DNA of 64,000 nucleotides from Halalkalibacter suaedae (GCF_017939705.1 NZ_JAGKSQ010000003.1:434001-498000), one strand, 5' to 3'. Shown: positions 10,093 to 18,084, numbered from the stretch's first letter. Notes: generated by a model from the sequence alone, not told the origin. Made by a program: numbers and translations.

Positions 10093-11637
10093 CTAACCTA
10101 CATTAGCCGAATCGGCAGTTGTCACGTACTTTCCATTTCTTGAAAGCTCAATATAGACATTTAACCAATCATGATCATTGCTTTTCGGATAATCCAATCG
10201 TTTATGTCCGCCACGACTCTCGGTTCTAGTTAGTGCAGCTTCCGTAACTAACCAAGCAGTAATAAGCATATTTTTAATTTCAATTATTGAACGAGTATCA
10301 CCTTCTGATATTGTCAAAGCAGAAAGCATCAAAGGTTCCAACCATTGTTTCATCTTCACTAAACCTACTTCACTTCGGTTGATCCCTACATATCTCGTCA
10401 TTTGTTGTTGGATCGCCAACCTAGACGGAAGCTTATCTGAGACGATTACTTCAACATTGTCATATTGTTGTTGAATGGGTCTGGCAGGGATTTGCGAAAC
10501 AGCATTTGCTACCCCTTCAGCAAATACCATTCCTTCAAGTAACGAATTACTAGCAAGTCGGTTGGATCCATGCACTCCCGTACAAGCAACTTCACCCACT
10601 GCATATAATCCAAAAACAGACGTTTGTCCAGCTGCATCTGTCTTAATTCCCCCACTTATAAAATGAGCTCCCGGTGCAACTGGTAAAGGAGAGGTGGCGA
10701 TATCAATCTTTGCCTTTTCACAGCGTTGAACAAGTCCCGGAAATCGCTCAGCTATATTGGAAATCGCTCGACAATCCAGAAAGACACGCTTCCCATCTTG
10801 CATCTGCTCAAATATTGTTCGGCTTACGACATCTCGAGATGCCAAATCTTTCAGCGGATGCCAATTCATGATTTTTTCGCTTTTTTCATTTACTAAATAG
10901 CCGCCTTCGCCTCTAACGGCTTCACTTATAAGTCCAAAGCTCTCACCATTTTGTATGAATAAGGTTGGGTGAAATTGTATAAATTCCATATCTTTCAACA
11001 CAGCCCCGGCTCTATACGCTAATGCAAATCCGTCTCCAGTTGCTTCCGTCACATTCGAAGTATGAGAATATAACTGACCTAACCCTCCAGTTGCAAGAAC
11101 AGTCGCTCTTGCAAAAATATAATCATTCTCTGTTTGTACACCGACCACTTTCCCTTTTAGTAATAATAATCTTTTGACCATCGTCTCTTCTAAAAGAGTC
11201 ACTCGATCTTGAACAGCTTCTATTAGGGCTTTTGTGAAGGCCTGCCCTGTCTTATCCCCATTTGAATGTACAATTCTTCGCTGACTATGTGCCCCTTCCA
11301 TTCCAAGAAGAATTGACCCGTCGTCCTTGTGGTCAAATTGAACACCTAAATCTTCTAATAATTTAACTACAGCAGGTGCTTTTTTCACTAATATTTCAAC
11401 ATGGTGTTCATTATGGTGATTGACACCAGCAAGGATCGTATCCTTAAAATGCTGTTTCCAATCATCATTTTCACCGAGGGCTGCTGCCATACCGCCTTGG
11501 GCCCAACTTGAATTGCTCGACTCAACATTTGACTTTGTGATAAGAATCACATTCATTTCGTCAGCTAATAAATGAGCGGTCATTAAACCCGCTACCCCAC
11601 TACCAATGATAACGACATCTGCTCTCTTTTTCGCCAT
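10093..11637 (-). CDS. nadB: L-aspartate oxidase NadB
   Basis: FAD enzyme that oxidises L-aspartate to iminoaspartate for NadA. It starts at ATG 11637 behind GGAGGTGGGG; the longer open frame begins inside a NiaR-like operator and is not used. Dinucleotide motif VVIIGSGVAGLMTAHLL is near the N-terminus, followed by SSNSSWAQGGMAAALGEND, the GGLGQLY segment and GEVACTGVHGSNRLASNSLLEG. About 514 residues. First gene of nadBCA, divergent from the nifS-like gene. Confidence 0.97.
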   Translation of the reverse strand: MAKKRADVVIIGSGVAGLMTAHLLADEMNVILITKSNVESSNSSWAQGGMAAALGENDDWKQHFKDTILAGVNHHNEHHVEILVKKAPAVVKLLEDLGVQFDHKDDGSILLGMEGAHSQRRIVHSNGDKTGQAFTKALIEAVQDRVTLLEETMVKRLLLLKGKVVGVQTENDYIFARATVLATGGLGQLYSHTSNVTEATGDGFALAYRAGAVLKDMEFIQFHPTLFIQNGESFGLISEAVRGEGGYLVNEKSEKIMNWHPLKDLASRDVVSRTIFEQMQDGKRVFLDCRAISNIAERFPGLVQRCEKAKIDIATSPLPVAPGAHFISGGIKTDAAGQTSVFGLYAVGEVACTGVHGSNRLASNSLLEGMVFAEGVANAVSQIPARPIQQQYDNVEVIVSDKLPSRLAIQQQMTRYVGINRSEVGLVKMKQWLEPLMLSALTISEGDTRSIIEIKNMLITAWLVTEAALTRTESRGGHKRLDYPKSNDHDWLNVYIELSRNGKYVTTADSANVG

Positions 11638-11657
11638 GACCCCACCTCCGTCAATTA

Positions 11658-11672
11658 ACACTTGTCTTGTCA
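11658..11672. promoter_or_regulatory. Candidate NiaR (YrxA) operator 1
   Basis: ACACTTGTCTTGTCA lies just upstream of the nadB ribosome site. It resembles the niacin-responsive NiaR operator of Bacillus (TGTCTTGTCA-type core). Its CTTGTCAC is the inverted partner of GTGACAAG at 11698-11705. Confidence 0.7.
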
Positions 11673-11695
11673 CCTATCTTTACATAAAATATAGA

Positions 11696-11708
11696 AAGTG
11701 ACAAGAAA
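11696..11708. promoter_or_regulatory. Candidate NiaR operator 2, overlapping the nadB -35
   Basis: AAGTGACAAGAAA, the reverse complement of operator 1's core, 25 bases away. Read on the minus strand it contains TTGTCA, a likely -35 element for nadB, with AT-rich sequence including TAAAGAT about 16-17 bases later. Binding here should block the nadB promoter when nicotinate is plentiful. Confidence 0.6.
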
Positions 11709-11781
11709 TTTCTTTGAAGCATTATTAAACAAAAACAAATTATAGATTTACAACTTAGTAGTTCAAAAAGGAGGACTGGCT

Positions 11782-12903
11782 TTGATTTATTTAGATTATA
11801 GTGCGACAACACCCATGTCCCCCGTTGCAATCGAAACCTATACTCATGTAGCTTCGGAATACTTCGCGAACAGTCGTAGCATTCATACAAATGGTCAAGA
11901 AAGTGAAGATGTTTTGGAACTTAGTCGACATACAATTGCTCAAGCCCTAAATTGCAATAAACACGAGGTCTATTTTACAGGTTCAGGATCTGAGGCTACC
12001 TTTCTTGCATTAGTTGGTCTTGCACTTGCTCATAGTGAAAAAGGAAAAACGATTATAACAACAAAGGGAGAGCATCATTCAGTTCATCAGGCATTAGCTT
12101 ATCTTCGTGATCATCATGACTTCACTATTTTATATGTACCGGTTAATGAATTTGGAGAAGTGACCGTTGCTTCCCTCCTATCTACATTAACTGCTGATAC
12201 CATTTTGGTTTCAATTGGACATGCAAATAGTGAAATCGGAACAGTACAAGATATAAGGGCAATTGGACAAGTTTTAATGGAGAAGAATATCCTTTTTCAC
12301 TGCGATTGTGTTCAAAGCTTTACTAAATTGCCAATACCGATAGATTTCTTAACGAGCGTAACAGTATCTGCCCATAAATGTTATGGTCCAAAGGGAGTTG
12401 GAGCTGCATTTATTAGAAACCAAGTCGCATGGCATCCTTTTCTACACGGTACGACACATGAACGTGGGTTCAGAGCTGGGACTGTTGATGTACCTGCAAT
12501 TGCTTCCTTTGCAGCTGCAACTGAAGAATCGTCCTCTCAGAAGGATGCTGAAATGACCCGACTCCAATCATTACGTCAACAGTTTGTGAACGCATTTAGC
12601 GGGGAGGATCGTCTTGTATTAGAGGGGCATCCGATTAATCGTTTGCCATTCCATTTAGCAATTAGGGTTAAAGGCATTGAAGGGCAATTGATGATGCTTG
12701 AATGTAGTAGGAGAGGGTTTTCAATTTCAACTGGAACAGCCTGCCGTGTCGGTGACACAAACCCCTCATCAACTCTCCTTAGTCTTGGTCGGACTAAGGA
12801 GCAGGCATATGAACTTATTCGTATTACATTCGGAAGATGGACAACGAACGAAGATGTCGATAAACTAATTAAGTGTATCCGTGACATTATGGCAGTTTAC
12901 TAA
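11782..12903 (+). CDS. nifS: NadA-associated cysteine desulfurase (NifS/NadS type)
   Basis: PLP enzyme that takes sulfur from cysteine, in this context for the NadA iron-sulfur cluster. It starts at TTG 11782 after AAAGGAGGACTGG. PLP lysine K199 is in VSAHKCYGPKG, the cofactor-binding HANSEIGT lies at 147-154 and the catalytic cysteine C321 is in STGTACRVGD. It has 373 residues. It is divergent from nadBCA across the NiaR-like sites and followed directly by niaR, the arrangement seen in B. subtilis. A general IscS/SufS role is less likely, given the neighbours. Confidence 0.95.
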   Translation: MIYLDYSATTPMSPVAIETYTHVASEYFANSRSIHTNGQESEDVLELSRHTIAQALNCNKHEVYFTGSGSEATFLALVGLALAHSEKGKTIITTKGEHHSVHQALAYLRDHHDFTILYVPVNEFGEVTVASLLSTLTADTILVSIGHANSEIGTVQDIRAIGQVLMEKNILFHCDCVQSFTKLPIPIDFLTSVTVSAHKCYGPKGVGAAFIRNQVAWHPFLHGTTHERGFRAGTVDVPAIASFAAATEESSSQKDAEMTRLQSLRQQFVNAFSGEDRLVLEGHPINRLPFHLAIRVKGIEGQLMMLECSRRGFSISTGTACRVGDTNPSSTLLSLGRTKEQAYELIRITFGRWTTNEDVDKLIKCIRDIMAVY

Positions 12904-12916
12904 AGGGGTTAATAAT

Positions 12917-13453
12917 ATGAGTAATGGAAAGAAAATACTTGGTGATGCCAGAAGGAAATTACTGATTGAGTGGCTTACATTGAGTGCAACTCCGCTAACC
13001 GGAACAGAGCTCTCTAAGCGAACAAACGTTAGTAGACAAGTGATTGTTCAAGATATATCAATACTAAAGGCACAAAAGCATCCAATTATCGCAACAGCAC
13101 AAGGCTATATCTATAATCAACTCTCGCCCAAAACTCGAATTTCTCGAATGATTGCATGCCAACATTCCCCTGATCAAACTAGGGAAGAATTATATATTTT
13201 AGTTGACCATGGTATTACGGTTTCTCAGGTAATTGTAGAACATGCTATTTACGGAGAAATTACTGCATCATTAATGGTTTCAACTAGGGTTGAGGCAGAT
13301 CATTTTTGTAATAAGGTGGAACAAACGAACTCCTCACTATTATCCGAACTCACAAATGGCGTTCATCTACATTTAATCGAGGCTGACACTAACGAACAAA
13401 TCGAAAACGCGATTCAAGAATTAAGAATAAAAGGATTTATTCTTGAGGATTAA
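12917..13453 (+). CDS. niaR: Niacin-responsive transcriptional repressor NiaR (YrxA)
   Basis: Represses NAD synthesis genes when nicotinate is available. Residues about 8-60 form an HTH_11-type winged helix (LTGTELSKRTNVSRQVIVQDISIL). The rest is the 3H domain, with conserved histidines in LVDHGITVSQVIVEHAIYGE and GVHLHLIEA that bind metal and ligand. The start is ATG 12917 after AAAGGGG; earlier in-frame codons lie within nifS. It has 178 residues. It follows nifS by 13 bases and presumably regulates itself through the two sites at 11658-11708. Confidence 0.93.
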   Translation: MSNGKKILGDARRKLLIEWLTLSATPLTGTELSKRTNVSRQVIVQDISILKAQKHPIIATAQGYIYNQLSPKTRISRMIACQHSPDQTREELYILVDHGITVSQVIVEHAIYGEITASLMVSTRVEADHFCNKVEQTNSSLLSELTNGVHLHLIEADTNEQIENAIQELRIKGFILED

Positions 13454-13473
13454 GAAGTAAGTAAGTGCAAAGG

Positions 13474-13500
13474 AAGGCATGGATGAATACATCCATGCCT
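13474..13500. terminator. Hairpin between convergent niaR and pheA
   Basis: GGCATGGATG/CATCCATGCC with a 4-base loop. The following T-run is weak on both sides, so it is likely a bidirectional terminator of modest strength. Confidence 0.6.
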
Positions 13501-13510
13501 CTATTAAGTA

Positions 13511-14377
13511 TTATGCGTTCGCTTTTGAATAGGCAAGTGAGAAGCAAGGATAGCTACCCAAAATATCAACACCGCACCCTAATGCCTCGAGTTCAGATAT
13601 TACTCCTGGGATCAATACCTCATCCATTGTACCCTGAACATCAATGATGAAAAAGTAGTTGCCAAGTCCTGTTTTAGTTGGCCTTGACTCGATTTTAGTT
13701 AAATTAAGTTTGCGCCAAGCAAACGCTGATAGAACCTGGTGAAGGGCTCCAGAGAAATCAGATGGCAGTGTCACCATTAACGTTGTTTTATCCTCAACAT
13801 GTGTGGGACCATCAATCTTCATTTGATACGCCTGCTTCCTTAAAACGACGAAGCTTGTTCTATTATGTGAATAATCATGAATATCTGAGTGGTTAATTTG
13901 CAATCCATATTCCTTAGCTGCTAGCTCATTTGCAATTGCCGCAACTGAGAGATCAGGGTGTTCGGCAACATATTCTGCCGCGGCGGCTGTTGAATTCATG
14001 TACTCCCACTCAGCTTCAGGCAGTTGTGTTTGCAGGAAGTCATGGCACTGAGCAATGGCATGTGGATGCGAAACGACCTTTTCAATGTTTTTTAGCTGCT
14101 CATTTGATGGATGTACTAACAAATGCTGGACAATAGGAACTGTGATCCCAGCAACAATTGGTAATCTCTGCTTATGAATAAGGTAATCTAAAGTAAGATT
14201 AACAGTTCCTTCAATTGCATTTTCTATCGGAACAATCGCCAAGTCAATTTCTTCTGTTGCAACTGCATCCATACAAGATGGGATCGTTCGGTAAGGAAGG
14301 AATTCCCCCTTTTGATACAGACCACGGGCAGCCATTTCCGTAAACGTCCCCTTTGGTCCCAAATATCCAATTTTCAT
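13511..14377 (-). CDS. pheA: Prephenate dehydratase PheA
   Basis: Turns prephenate into phenylpyruvate for phenylalanine synthesis. The N-terminal catalytic domain begins KIGYLGPKGTFTEMAA. The C-terminal ACT domain carries ESRPTKTGLGNYFFIID, where phenylalanine binds for feedback control. It has 288 residues, full length. The usual catalytic TRF motif reads T-S-F here (HNRTSFVVL; codons ACA AGC TTC), an Arg to Ser change that deserves checking. It follows pheB by 13 bases, as in Bacillus. Confidence 0.95.
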   Translation of the reverse strand: MKIGYLGPKGTFTEMAARGLYQKGEFLPYRTIPSCMDAVATEEIDLAIVPIENAIEGTVNLTLDYLIHKQRLPIVAGITVPIVQHLLVHPSNEQLKNIEKVVSHPHAIAQCHDFLQTQLPEAEWEYMNSTAAAAEYVAEHPDLSVAAIANELAAKEYGLQINHSDIHDYSHNRTSFVVLRKQAYQMKIDGPTHVEDKTTLMVTLPSDFSGALHQVLSAFAWRKLNLTKIESRPTKTGLGNYFFIIDVQGTMDEVLIPGVISELEALGCGVDILGSYPCFSLAYSKANA

Positions 14378-14390
14378 TACTAACTCTCCT

Positions 14391-14837
14391 TTATGAACCT
14401 GTTCCGACTATTTCAATTTTCTCAACAGCTTCTAGCTGCTCAATCCAATTCATTAGCTCATCTAGATCTAGTTGCATTGGTGAAGTATCTATTGTAATTG
14501 TCATATGTGCTCTTCCTTGCAAGGGAATGGTCTGATTAATCGTTATCACATTCGCTCCTGTTTCAGCTACTTTCCCTAGCAATTGAGAAAGAGAGCCCGA
14601 ACGATCAACTAGCATAATTGAGAGTGTAACAATTTTTTCTCTAACCATTGTATGAAAAGGAAAAATCCCATCCTTATATTTATAAAAAGCACTTCGACTA
14701 ATTCCAACCTTATGAACAGCCTCATTGATTTTTTTCACTTTGCCAGAATGAAGTAATTCCTTCGCTGCTAACGTTTTTTCCATTGCTTCTGTAAGCATAT
14801 CTTCTCGGACAAGGTAAAAAACTTTTCGAGATGTCAT
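14391..14837 (-). CDS. pheB: PheB, ACT-domain protein (UPF0735)
   Basis: About 148 residues. It starts at ATG 14837 (MTSRKVFYLV) behind AAGAAGGTG; the open frame extends further but without a ribosome site. An N-terminal helix-turn-helix-like segment (INEAVHKVGISRSAFYKYKDG) precedes a C-terminal ACT domain (IVTLSIMLVDRSGSLSQLLG...). The family always sits before pheA in Bacillus and probably senses an amino acid, but its exact job is unsettled. Confidence 0.9.
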   Translation of the reverse strand: MTSRKVFYLVREDMLTEAMEKTLAAKELLHSGKVKKINEAVHKVGISRSAFYKYKDGIFPFHTMVREKIVTLSIMLVDRSGSLSQLLGKVAETGANVITINQTIPLQGRAHMTITIDTSPMQLDLDELMNWIEQLEAVEKIEIVGTGS

Positions 14838-15003
14838 GCTGCCACACCTTCTTTCAACATAGACATTATCTTTCCCATTATAAAATTGCCGAAACTTTTT
14901 GACAACAACTATTAACAAAACAGCTTAATTCTCTCTTGAACAACAAACTAATTGGAACGTAACATTTTAAGATGCTAAGAAAACAGAAAAGCAAGTGATT
15001 ACT

Positions 15004-15037
15004 TAAAAGCCTACTATGAATGTTTCATAGTAGGCTT
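15004..15037 (-). terminator. Intrinsic terminator after obg
   Basis: AAGCCTACTATGAA/TTCATAGTAGGCTT hairpin followed by TTAAGT on the minus strand, 18 bases past the obg stop. Confidence 0.8.
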
Positions 15038-15054
15038 GCATTGAGACGATTAAA

Positions 15055-16338
15055 TTAATCAACAAATTCAAATTCGAATTTCATTAAACGAACAATATCT
15101 CCGTCTTTGGCACCACGTTCCCTTAGTGCATCATCAATACCCATCCCTCGCATTTGTCTCGAGAAACGTTTAATTGATTCTTCACGGGTCACGTCTGTCA
15201 TTTTGAATAATTTCTCAATTTGAGCACCTGAAATAACAAATGTACCATCATCATCTCGGCTAATAACGAATGGAACCTCATCCTTTTCATGCTTATAAAG
15301 AACACGAGTGGATTCTTCTGTCTGCTCATGTAAAGGAAATTCTGGAGTTTGCTCGATCTTATCAGCAACAGTCAATAATAAATCACGAACCCCTTGTCTA
15401 GTAATAGCAGAAATCGGGAAGACTGGATGGTCATCTGTAAGTTTCCCCTTGAATTCCTCTAGATTTTCCTCAGAACCAGGCATATCCATCTTATTTGCGA
15501 CAATAATTTGCGGTCTCTCTAACAAACGCATATTGTATTGCTTTAACTCGTCATTAATAAGGAGGTAATCTTCATACGGGTCACGACCTTCAAGTGCGGA
15601 CATATCAATCACATGAACAATTACACGTGTTCTCTCAATATGTCTCAAAAACTGATGGCCAAGACCAACTCCTTCATGAGCTCCTTCAATTAGACCTGGT
15701 AAATCAGCCATAACAAAGCTCCGACTATCCTCTGTTTCAACAACCCCTAAGTTAGGTACGATCGTTGTAAAATGGTAATCAGCAATCTTCGGTTTTGCAG
15801 CCGAAACAACTGATAATAACGTCGATTTCCCTACACTTGGAAAACCAACTAAACCAACATCAGCTAGCACCTTTAACTCAAGAATAATATCTCGTTCTTG
15901 CCCTGGCTCACCATTTTCGGCAATTTCTGGGGCAGGGTTAACAGGAGTTGCAAAACGTGTATTCCCTCTTCCACCACGACCACCTTTAGCAATAACTGCT
16001 TTTTGGCCATGTTTTGTTAAATCAGCAATGACCTGTCCCGTTTCATCATCAATAACAGTTGTACCTGGAGGAACCTTAACGATCATATCATCAGCATTTT
16101 TACCGTGCTGATTTTTAGGACGACCGTGCTCCCCTCTAGGTGCTTTAAAATGACGTTGATATCTAAAATCCATCAACGTTCGTAAACCTTCCTCTACTTC
16201 AAAAACAACACTTGAACCTCTTCCACCGTCGCCACCAGCTGGGCCACCATCAGGAACATACTTCTCTCTGCGGAATGAAACTTGTCCATTTCCACCGTCG
16301 CCACCTTTTACATATACCTTGACTTTATCTACAAACAT
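15055..16338 (-). CDS. obg: Essential GTPase Obg (CgtA)
   Basis: Ribosome-associated GTPase linked to 50S assembly, the stringent response and, in Bacillus, sporulation phosphorelay and stress activation. The N-terminal glycine-rich Obg fold (about 1-157) contains [15 protein letters not shown] and GGRGGRGN. The G domain has G1 [12 protein letters not shown]3 DLPGLIEGA and G4 NKMD. The C-terminal OCT domain ends acidic. It has 427 residues, full length. It is just downstream of spo0B, as in B. subtilis. Confidence 0.97.
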   Translation of the reverse strand: MFVDKVKVYVKGGDGGNGQVSFRREKYVPDGGPAGGDGGRGSSVVFEVEEGLRTLMDFRYQRHFKAPRGEHGRPKNQHGKNADDMIVKVPPGTTVIDDETGQVIADLTKHGQKAVIAKGGRGGRGNTRFATPVNPAPEIAENGEPGQERDIILELKVLADVGLVGFPSVGKSTLLSVVSAAKPKIADYHFTTIVPNLGVVETEDSRSFVMADLPGLIEGAHEGVGLGHQFLRHIERTRVIVHVIDMSALEGRDPYEDYLLINDELKQYNMRLLERPQIIVANKMDMPGSEENLEEFKGKLTDDHPVFPISAITRQGVRDLLLTVADKIEQTPEFPLHEQTEESTRVLYKHEKDEVPFVISRDDDGTFVISGAQIEKLFKMTDVTREESIKRFSRQMRGMGIDDALRERGAKDGDIVRLMKFEFEFVD

Positions 16339-16349
16339 CTTTCCTCACC

Positions 16350-16880
16350 TCAACTTCTTATGAAACTTGCTGTTATTACACATTCGTGCTCACTTAATTC
16401 CTCTAACTTTGCTGCTAGTCCATCATCTGTTACTACCTCACTCCAATCCTCCAGAGACATATTTAATGAGCCTTGAAAATCAAAGGTCAACTCACATACG
16501 TCTTTCTTAAACAGGAATGAAAGTAACAAGTTATTTTCAGCATCCTTCGTGCACGCATCATTTAGTTTCTCCGTAACTGCTCTGCATAACCGTAAAAGGC
16601 GCTCTTCTTCCTTGAAAAGTGAAAAAACATCACCAGCTAAATCCATATCAAGCTTTGTCGGATGATTTGCCCAATTATATGTTAATAGAAAGTATTCAAC
16701 ACTAGTTGCCTCTATCGCCGATAACTTGCTTTCAGAAAATGATTGCTGGGTTACTTGCTCAATGATTTCCTCTATTCGGTCATACCTATTTAATGCTAGA
16801 TTTCCTTTTATTAACTGAATTACGTTCAACCAATCATGACGCGTTTGACGAAGCGCCTTTAGGATATCTGATTGTGTCAT
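16350..16880 (-). CDS. spo0B: Sporulation phosphotransferase Spo0B
   Basis: Relays phosphate from Spo0F to Spo0A. It has 176 residues. The N-terminal helical hairpin carries the phosphorylatable His in LRQTRHDWLNVIQLIKGNL (about H14). The C-terminal half resembles a degenerate kinase ATP domain without the ATP motifs, as expected. It lies 11 bases upstream of obg. In B. subtilis rpmA, ysxB and rplU come before spo0B; here that side is replaced by the microprotein locus. Confidence 0.9.
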   Translation of the reverse strand: MTQSDILKALRQTRHDWLNVIQLIKGNLALNRYDRIEEIIEQVTQQSFSESKLSAIEATSVEYFLLTYNWANHPTKLDMDLAGDVFSLFKEEERLLRLCRAVTEKLNDACTKDAENNLLLSFLFKKDVCELTFDFQGSLNMSLEDWSEVVTDDGLAAKLEELSEHECVITASFIRS

Positions 16881-17177
16881 TGGCTTCCTCGTCCCTTCAC
16901 GAGTATTTGTTTCGATCAGTCAAGTTCCCATCGCTTATCTTACCACATATTAGCAAGCACTTGGAATGCCGTTCTTTCAATACCTTATATACGTTATTTT
17001 TTTCAATCAGGTTTCATGGTTGCAAACACATATTTAATGAAGGAGTAGGTCTACTTTTGCTTCCTACAATACAACTGTTTTAGGGAATATCTTTTTACTA
17101 CAATAACTTTAGTCAAAGATTAAAACTATTCTGTCAACACCTTTTCTTAAATTGATGAAAAAAATTCACATTTGACC

Positions 17178-17206
17178 TTTACAAAGCCTTTTTAATTGGA
17201 TATAAT
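17178..17206 (+). promoter_or_regulatory. Strong sigma-A promoter for the microprotein locus
   Basis: TTTACA (17178-17183), a 17-base spacer and TATAAT (17201-17206). Transcription would begin near 17213, about 35 bases before the leader ORF. The DNA from 16881 to this point is AT-rich and shows no gene I can support. Confidence 0.8.
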
Positions 17207-17246
17207 TTCCTAGTACTCAAAAAAAGCACAAAGGAGGCTGAAGAAA

Positions 17247-17330
17247 ATGTTGCTATGTATTGACAAACTAAATCCAATTTCATATTTCAACAGTTCACTT
17301 CGAGCCGACTTTAATCATTCATTTATATAA
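17247..17330 (+). CDS. Candidate 27-residue leader peptide
   Basis: Tiny ORF with a near-perfect ribosome site (AAAGGAGGCTGAAGAAA ATG) directly behind a consensus promoter. It begins MLLCIDKLNPISYF and ends with FNHSFI. It is neither a membrane helix nor a known toxin type. Its stop codon is 17 bases before the first of three alternative RNA helices that end in a terminator, which is the layout of a leader peptide whose translation decides whether that terminator forms. It could equally be a functional peptide. I know of no homologue. Confidence 0.6.
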   Translation: MLLCIDKLNPISYFNSSLRADFNHSFI

Positions 17331-17347
17331 TTAAATCGAATGTAGTT

Positions 17348-17431
17348 CTAAGTCGCAGGTGAATTTGTTTCCCTGTGCTTAGCTATATTTATTGTTATTA
17401 GAGCCACAGGGACATTTCTCTGTGGCTTTTT
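17348..17431 (+). promoter_or_regulatory. Candidate transcription attenuator (three alternative helices)
   Basis: Helix P1 pairs CTAAG-CGCAGG (17348-17359, one bulged T) with CCTGTGCTTAG (17372-17382). Helix P2 pairs CCCTGTGCT (17371-17379) with AG-CACAGGG (17402-17411, one bulged C). Helix P3 pairs AGCCACAGGGA (17402-17412) with the 3' arm TTCTCTGTGGCT (17416-17427) and is followed by TTTTTG, an intrinsic terminator. P2 excludes both P1 and P3, so P1 is an anti-antiterminator, P2 an antiterminator and P3 the terminator. The leader ORF just upstream and small genes just downstream fit transcription attenuation. Confidence 0.65.
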
Positions 17432-17486
17432 GTGTGCTTAAAATCTTAATTTAACTAATTAAAGAACATTGAAAGGTGGTGATATT

Positions 17487-17621
17487 ATGACATTCTCATT
17501 CCTATTATTTACAGTCTCGATCAAAAAAAGATATTTAAGTGGTCCTGAGTTAGAAGAAGTTATTCGTCAAAAGAAATACGAACGTGAAGTTCAACAACAT
17601 TTGACTCGCTATTACCGTTAG
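17487..17621 (+). CDS. YrzI-like small protein 1
   Basis: A 44-residue protein starting after GAAAGGTGGTGATATT. The first half reads MTFSFLLFTVSIKKRYLSG, followed by an acidic then basic amphipathic helix (ELEEVIRQKKYEREVQQHL) and a TRYYR tail. This pattern (MT-hydrophobic-TISIKKR, then about 25 charged residues) fits the Bacillus YrzI family, which is often missed by gene finders. It is very similar in plan to the protein at 17754, so the two are probably tandem duplicates. Function is unproven; possible roles are a membrane-associated regulatory peptide or a toxin. Confidence 0.7.
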   Translation: MTFSFLLFTVSIKKRYLSGPELEEVIRQKKYEREVQQHLTRYYR

Positions 17622-17655
17622 GCATTCAAACAATAAAAAAAAGGAGGTAATGTAA

Positions 17656-17718
17656 ATGATTTTTCTAAAAGGTGGATTAATTCAAGATTGGTATGAACAG
17701 GTGAAAGGCCTCACCTGA
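17656..17718 (+). CDS. Candidate 20-residue peptide between the YrzI-like genes
   Basis: Starts at ATG 17656 behind AAGGAGGTAATGTAA, an excellent ribosome site. The peptide is MIFLKGGLIQDWYEQVKGLT. Its last codons lie inside a small hairpin (CAGGTGA 17698-17704 with TCACCTG 17711-17717) that has no T-run, so it is not a terminator. Translating this ORF would melt the hairpin, which could tie its translation to stability or expression of the next gene. The ribosome site is the only evidence that it is real. Confidence 0.45.
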   Translation: MIFLKGGLIQDWYEQVKGLT

Positions 17719-17753
17719 ATACGCTCATTACATGTGAGATAGGGGGACCAAAT

Positions 17754-17885
17754 ATGACTTTATATTTTATTTTGTTTACCATTTCAATTAAACGTCGCCA
17801 TCGAACAGGAGACGAGATTGAACGGTTAGTAAGACGACAACATAATCAAAGACAACATGAGAAACGAATGTCACGATTTTATTAA
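17754..17885 (+). CDS. YrzI-like small protein 2
   Basis: A 43-residue protein behind AGGGGGACCAAAT. The N-terminus MTLYFILFTISIKRRHRTG parallels the first YrzI-like protein (FLLFTVSIKKR against FILFTISIKRR). The rest is strongly basic (EIERLVRRQHNQRQHEKRMSRFY). The hydrophobic start and cationic tail suggest membrane or nucleic-acid contact. Last gene of the tiny-gene operon; the next downstream feature is repeat C. Confidence 0.7.
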   Translation: MTLYFILFTISIKRRHRTGDEIERLVRRQHNQRQHEKRMSRFY

Positions 17886-17906
17886 AATTATCATAAGTAG
17901 ACACGT

Positions 17907-18080
17907 GGTTGGGACAAAAGTGTCCTAACTAGTAGAAAATCCGAACAGTTGCTTCGACTCCGCTACCGGGATGGGGGGCAGCACCCGCCGGAGGGCATGG
18001 AACTAACCGGCTTCGCCGGTGGATTTCCATCTGCCCTTCTTTCCTGCAGGAGTCGGCCCTCCCATCCCGTCCGCTTTGAT
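17907..18080 (+). repeat. Type I palindromic repeat C with a type II end
   Basis: Opens with ggttgggacaaaagtg and aaaatccgaaca, which are the type II end, then passes into a type I unit. The outer stem GGGATGGG/CCCATCCC (17968-17975 with 18059-18066) encloses the nested hairpin 17993-18036: GGGCA-TGGAA...ACCGGC-TTC-GCCGGT...TTCCA-TC-TGCCC. This is the reference structure for the family. Confidence 0.88.
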
Positions 18081-18084
18081 AGAG

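Noticed and set aside
11782-12903. General housekeeping IscS/SufS
   Set aside because: Position between nadBCA and niaR, and the GTACRVGD active site, point to the NadA-dedicated desulfurase.
17348-17431. T-box or known metabolite riboswitch reading of the attenuator
   Set aside because: No T-box sequence, specifier loop or known aptamer core is visible. A leader ORF with its own ribosome site is the simpler explanation.
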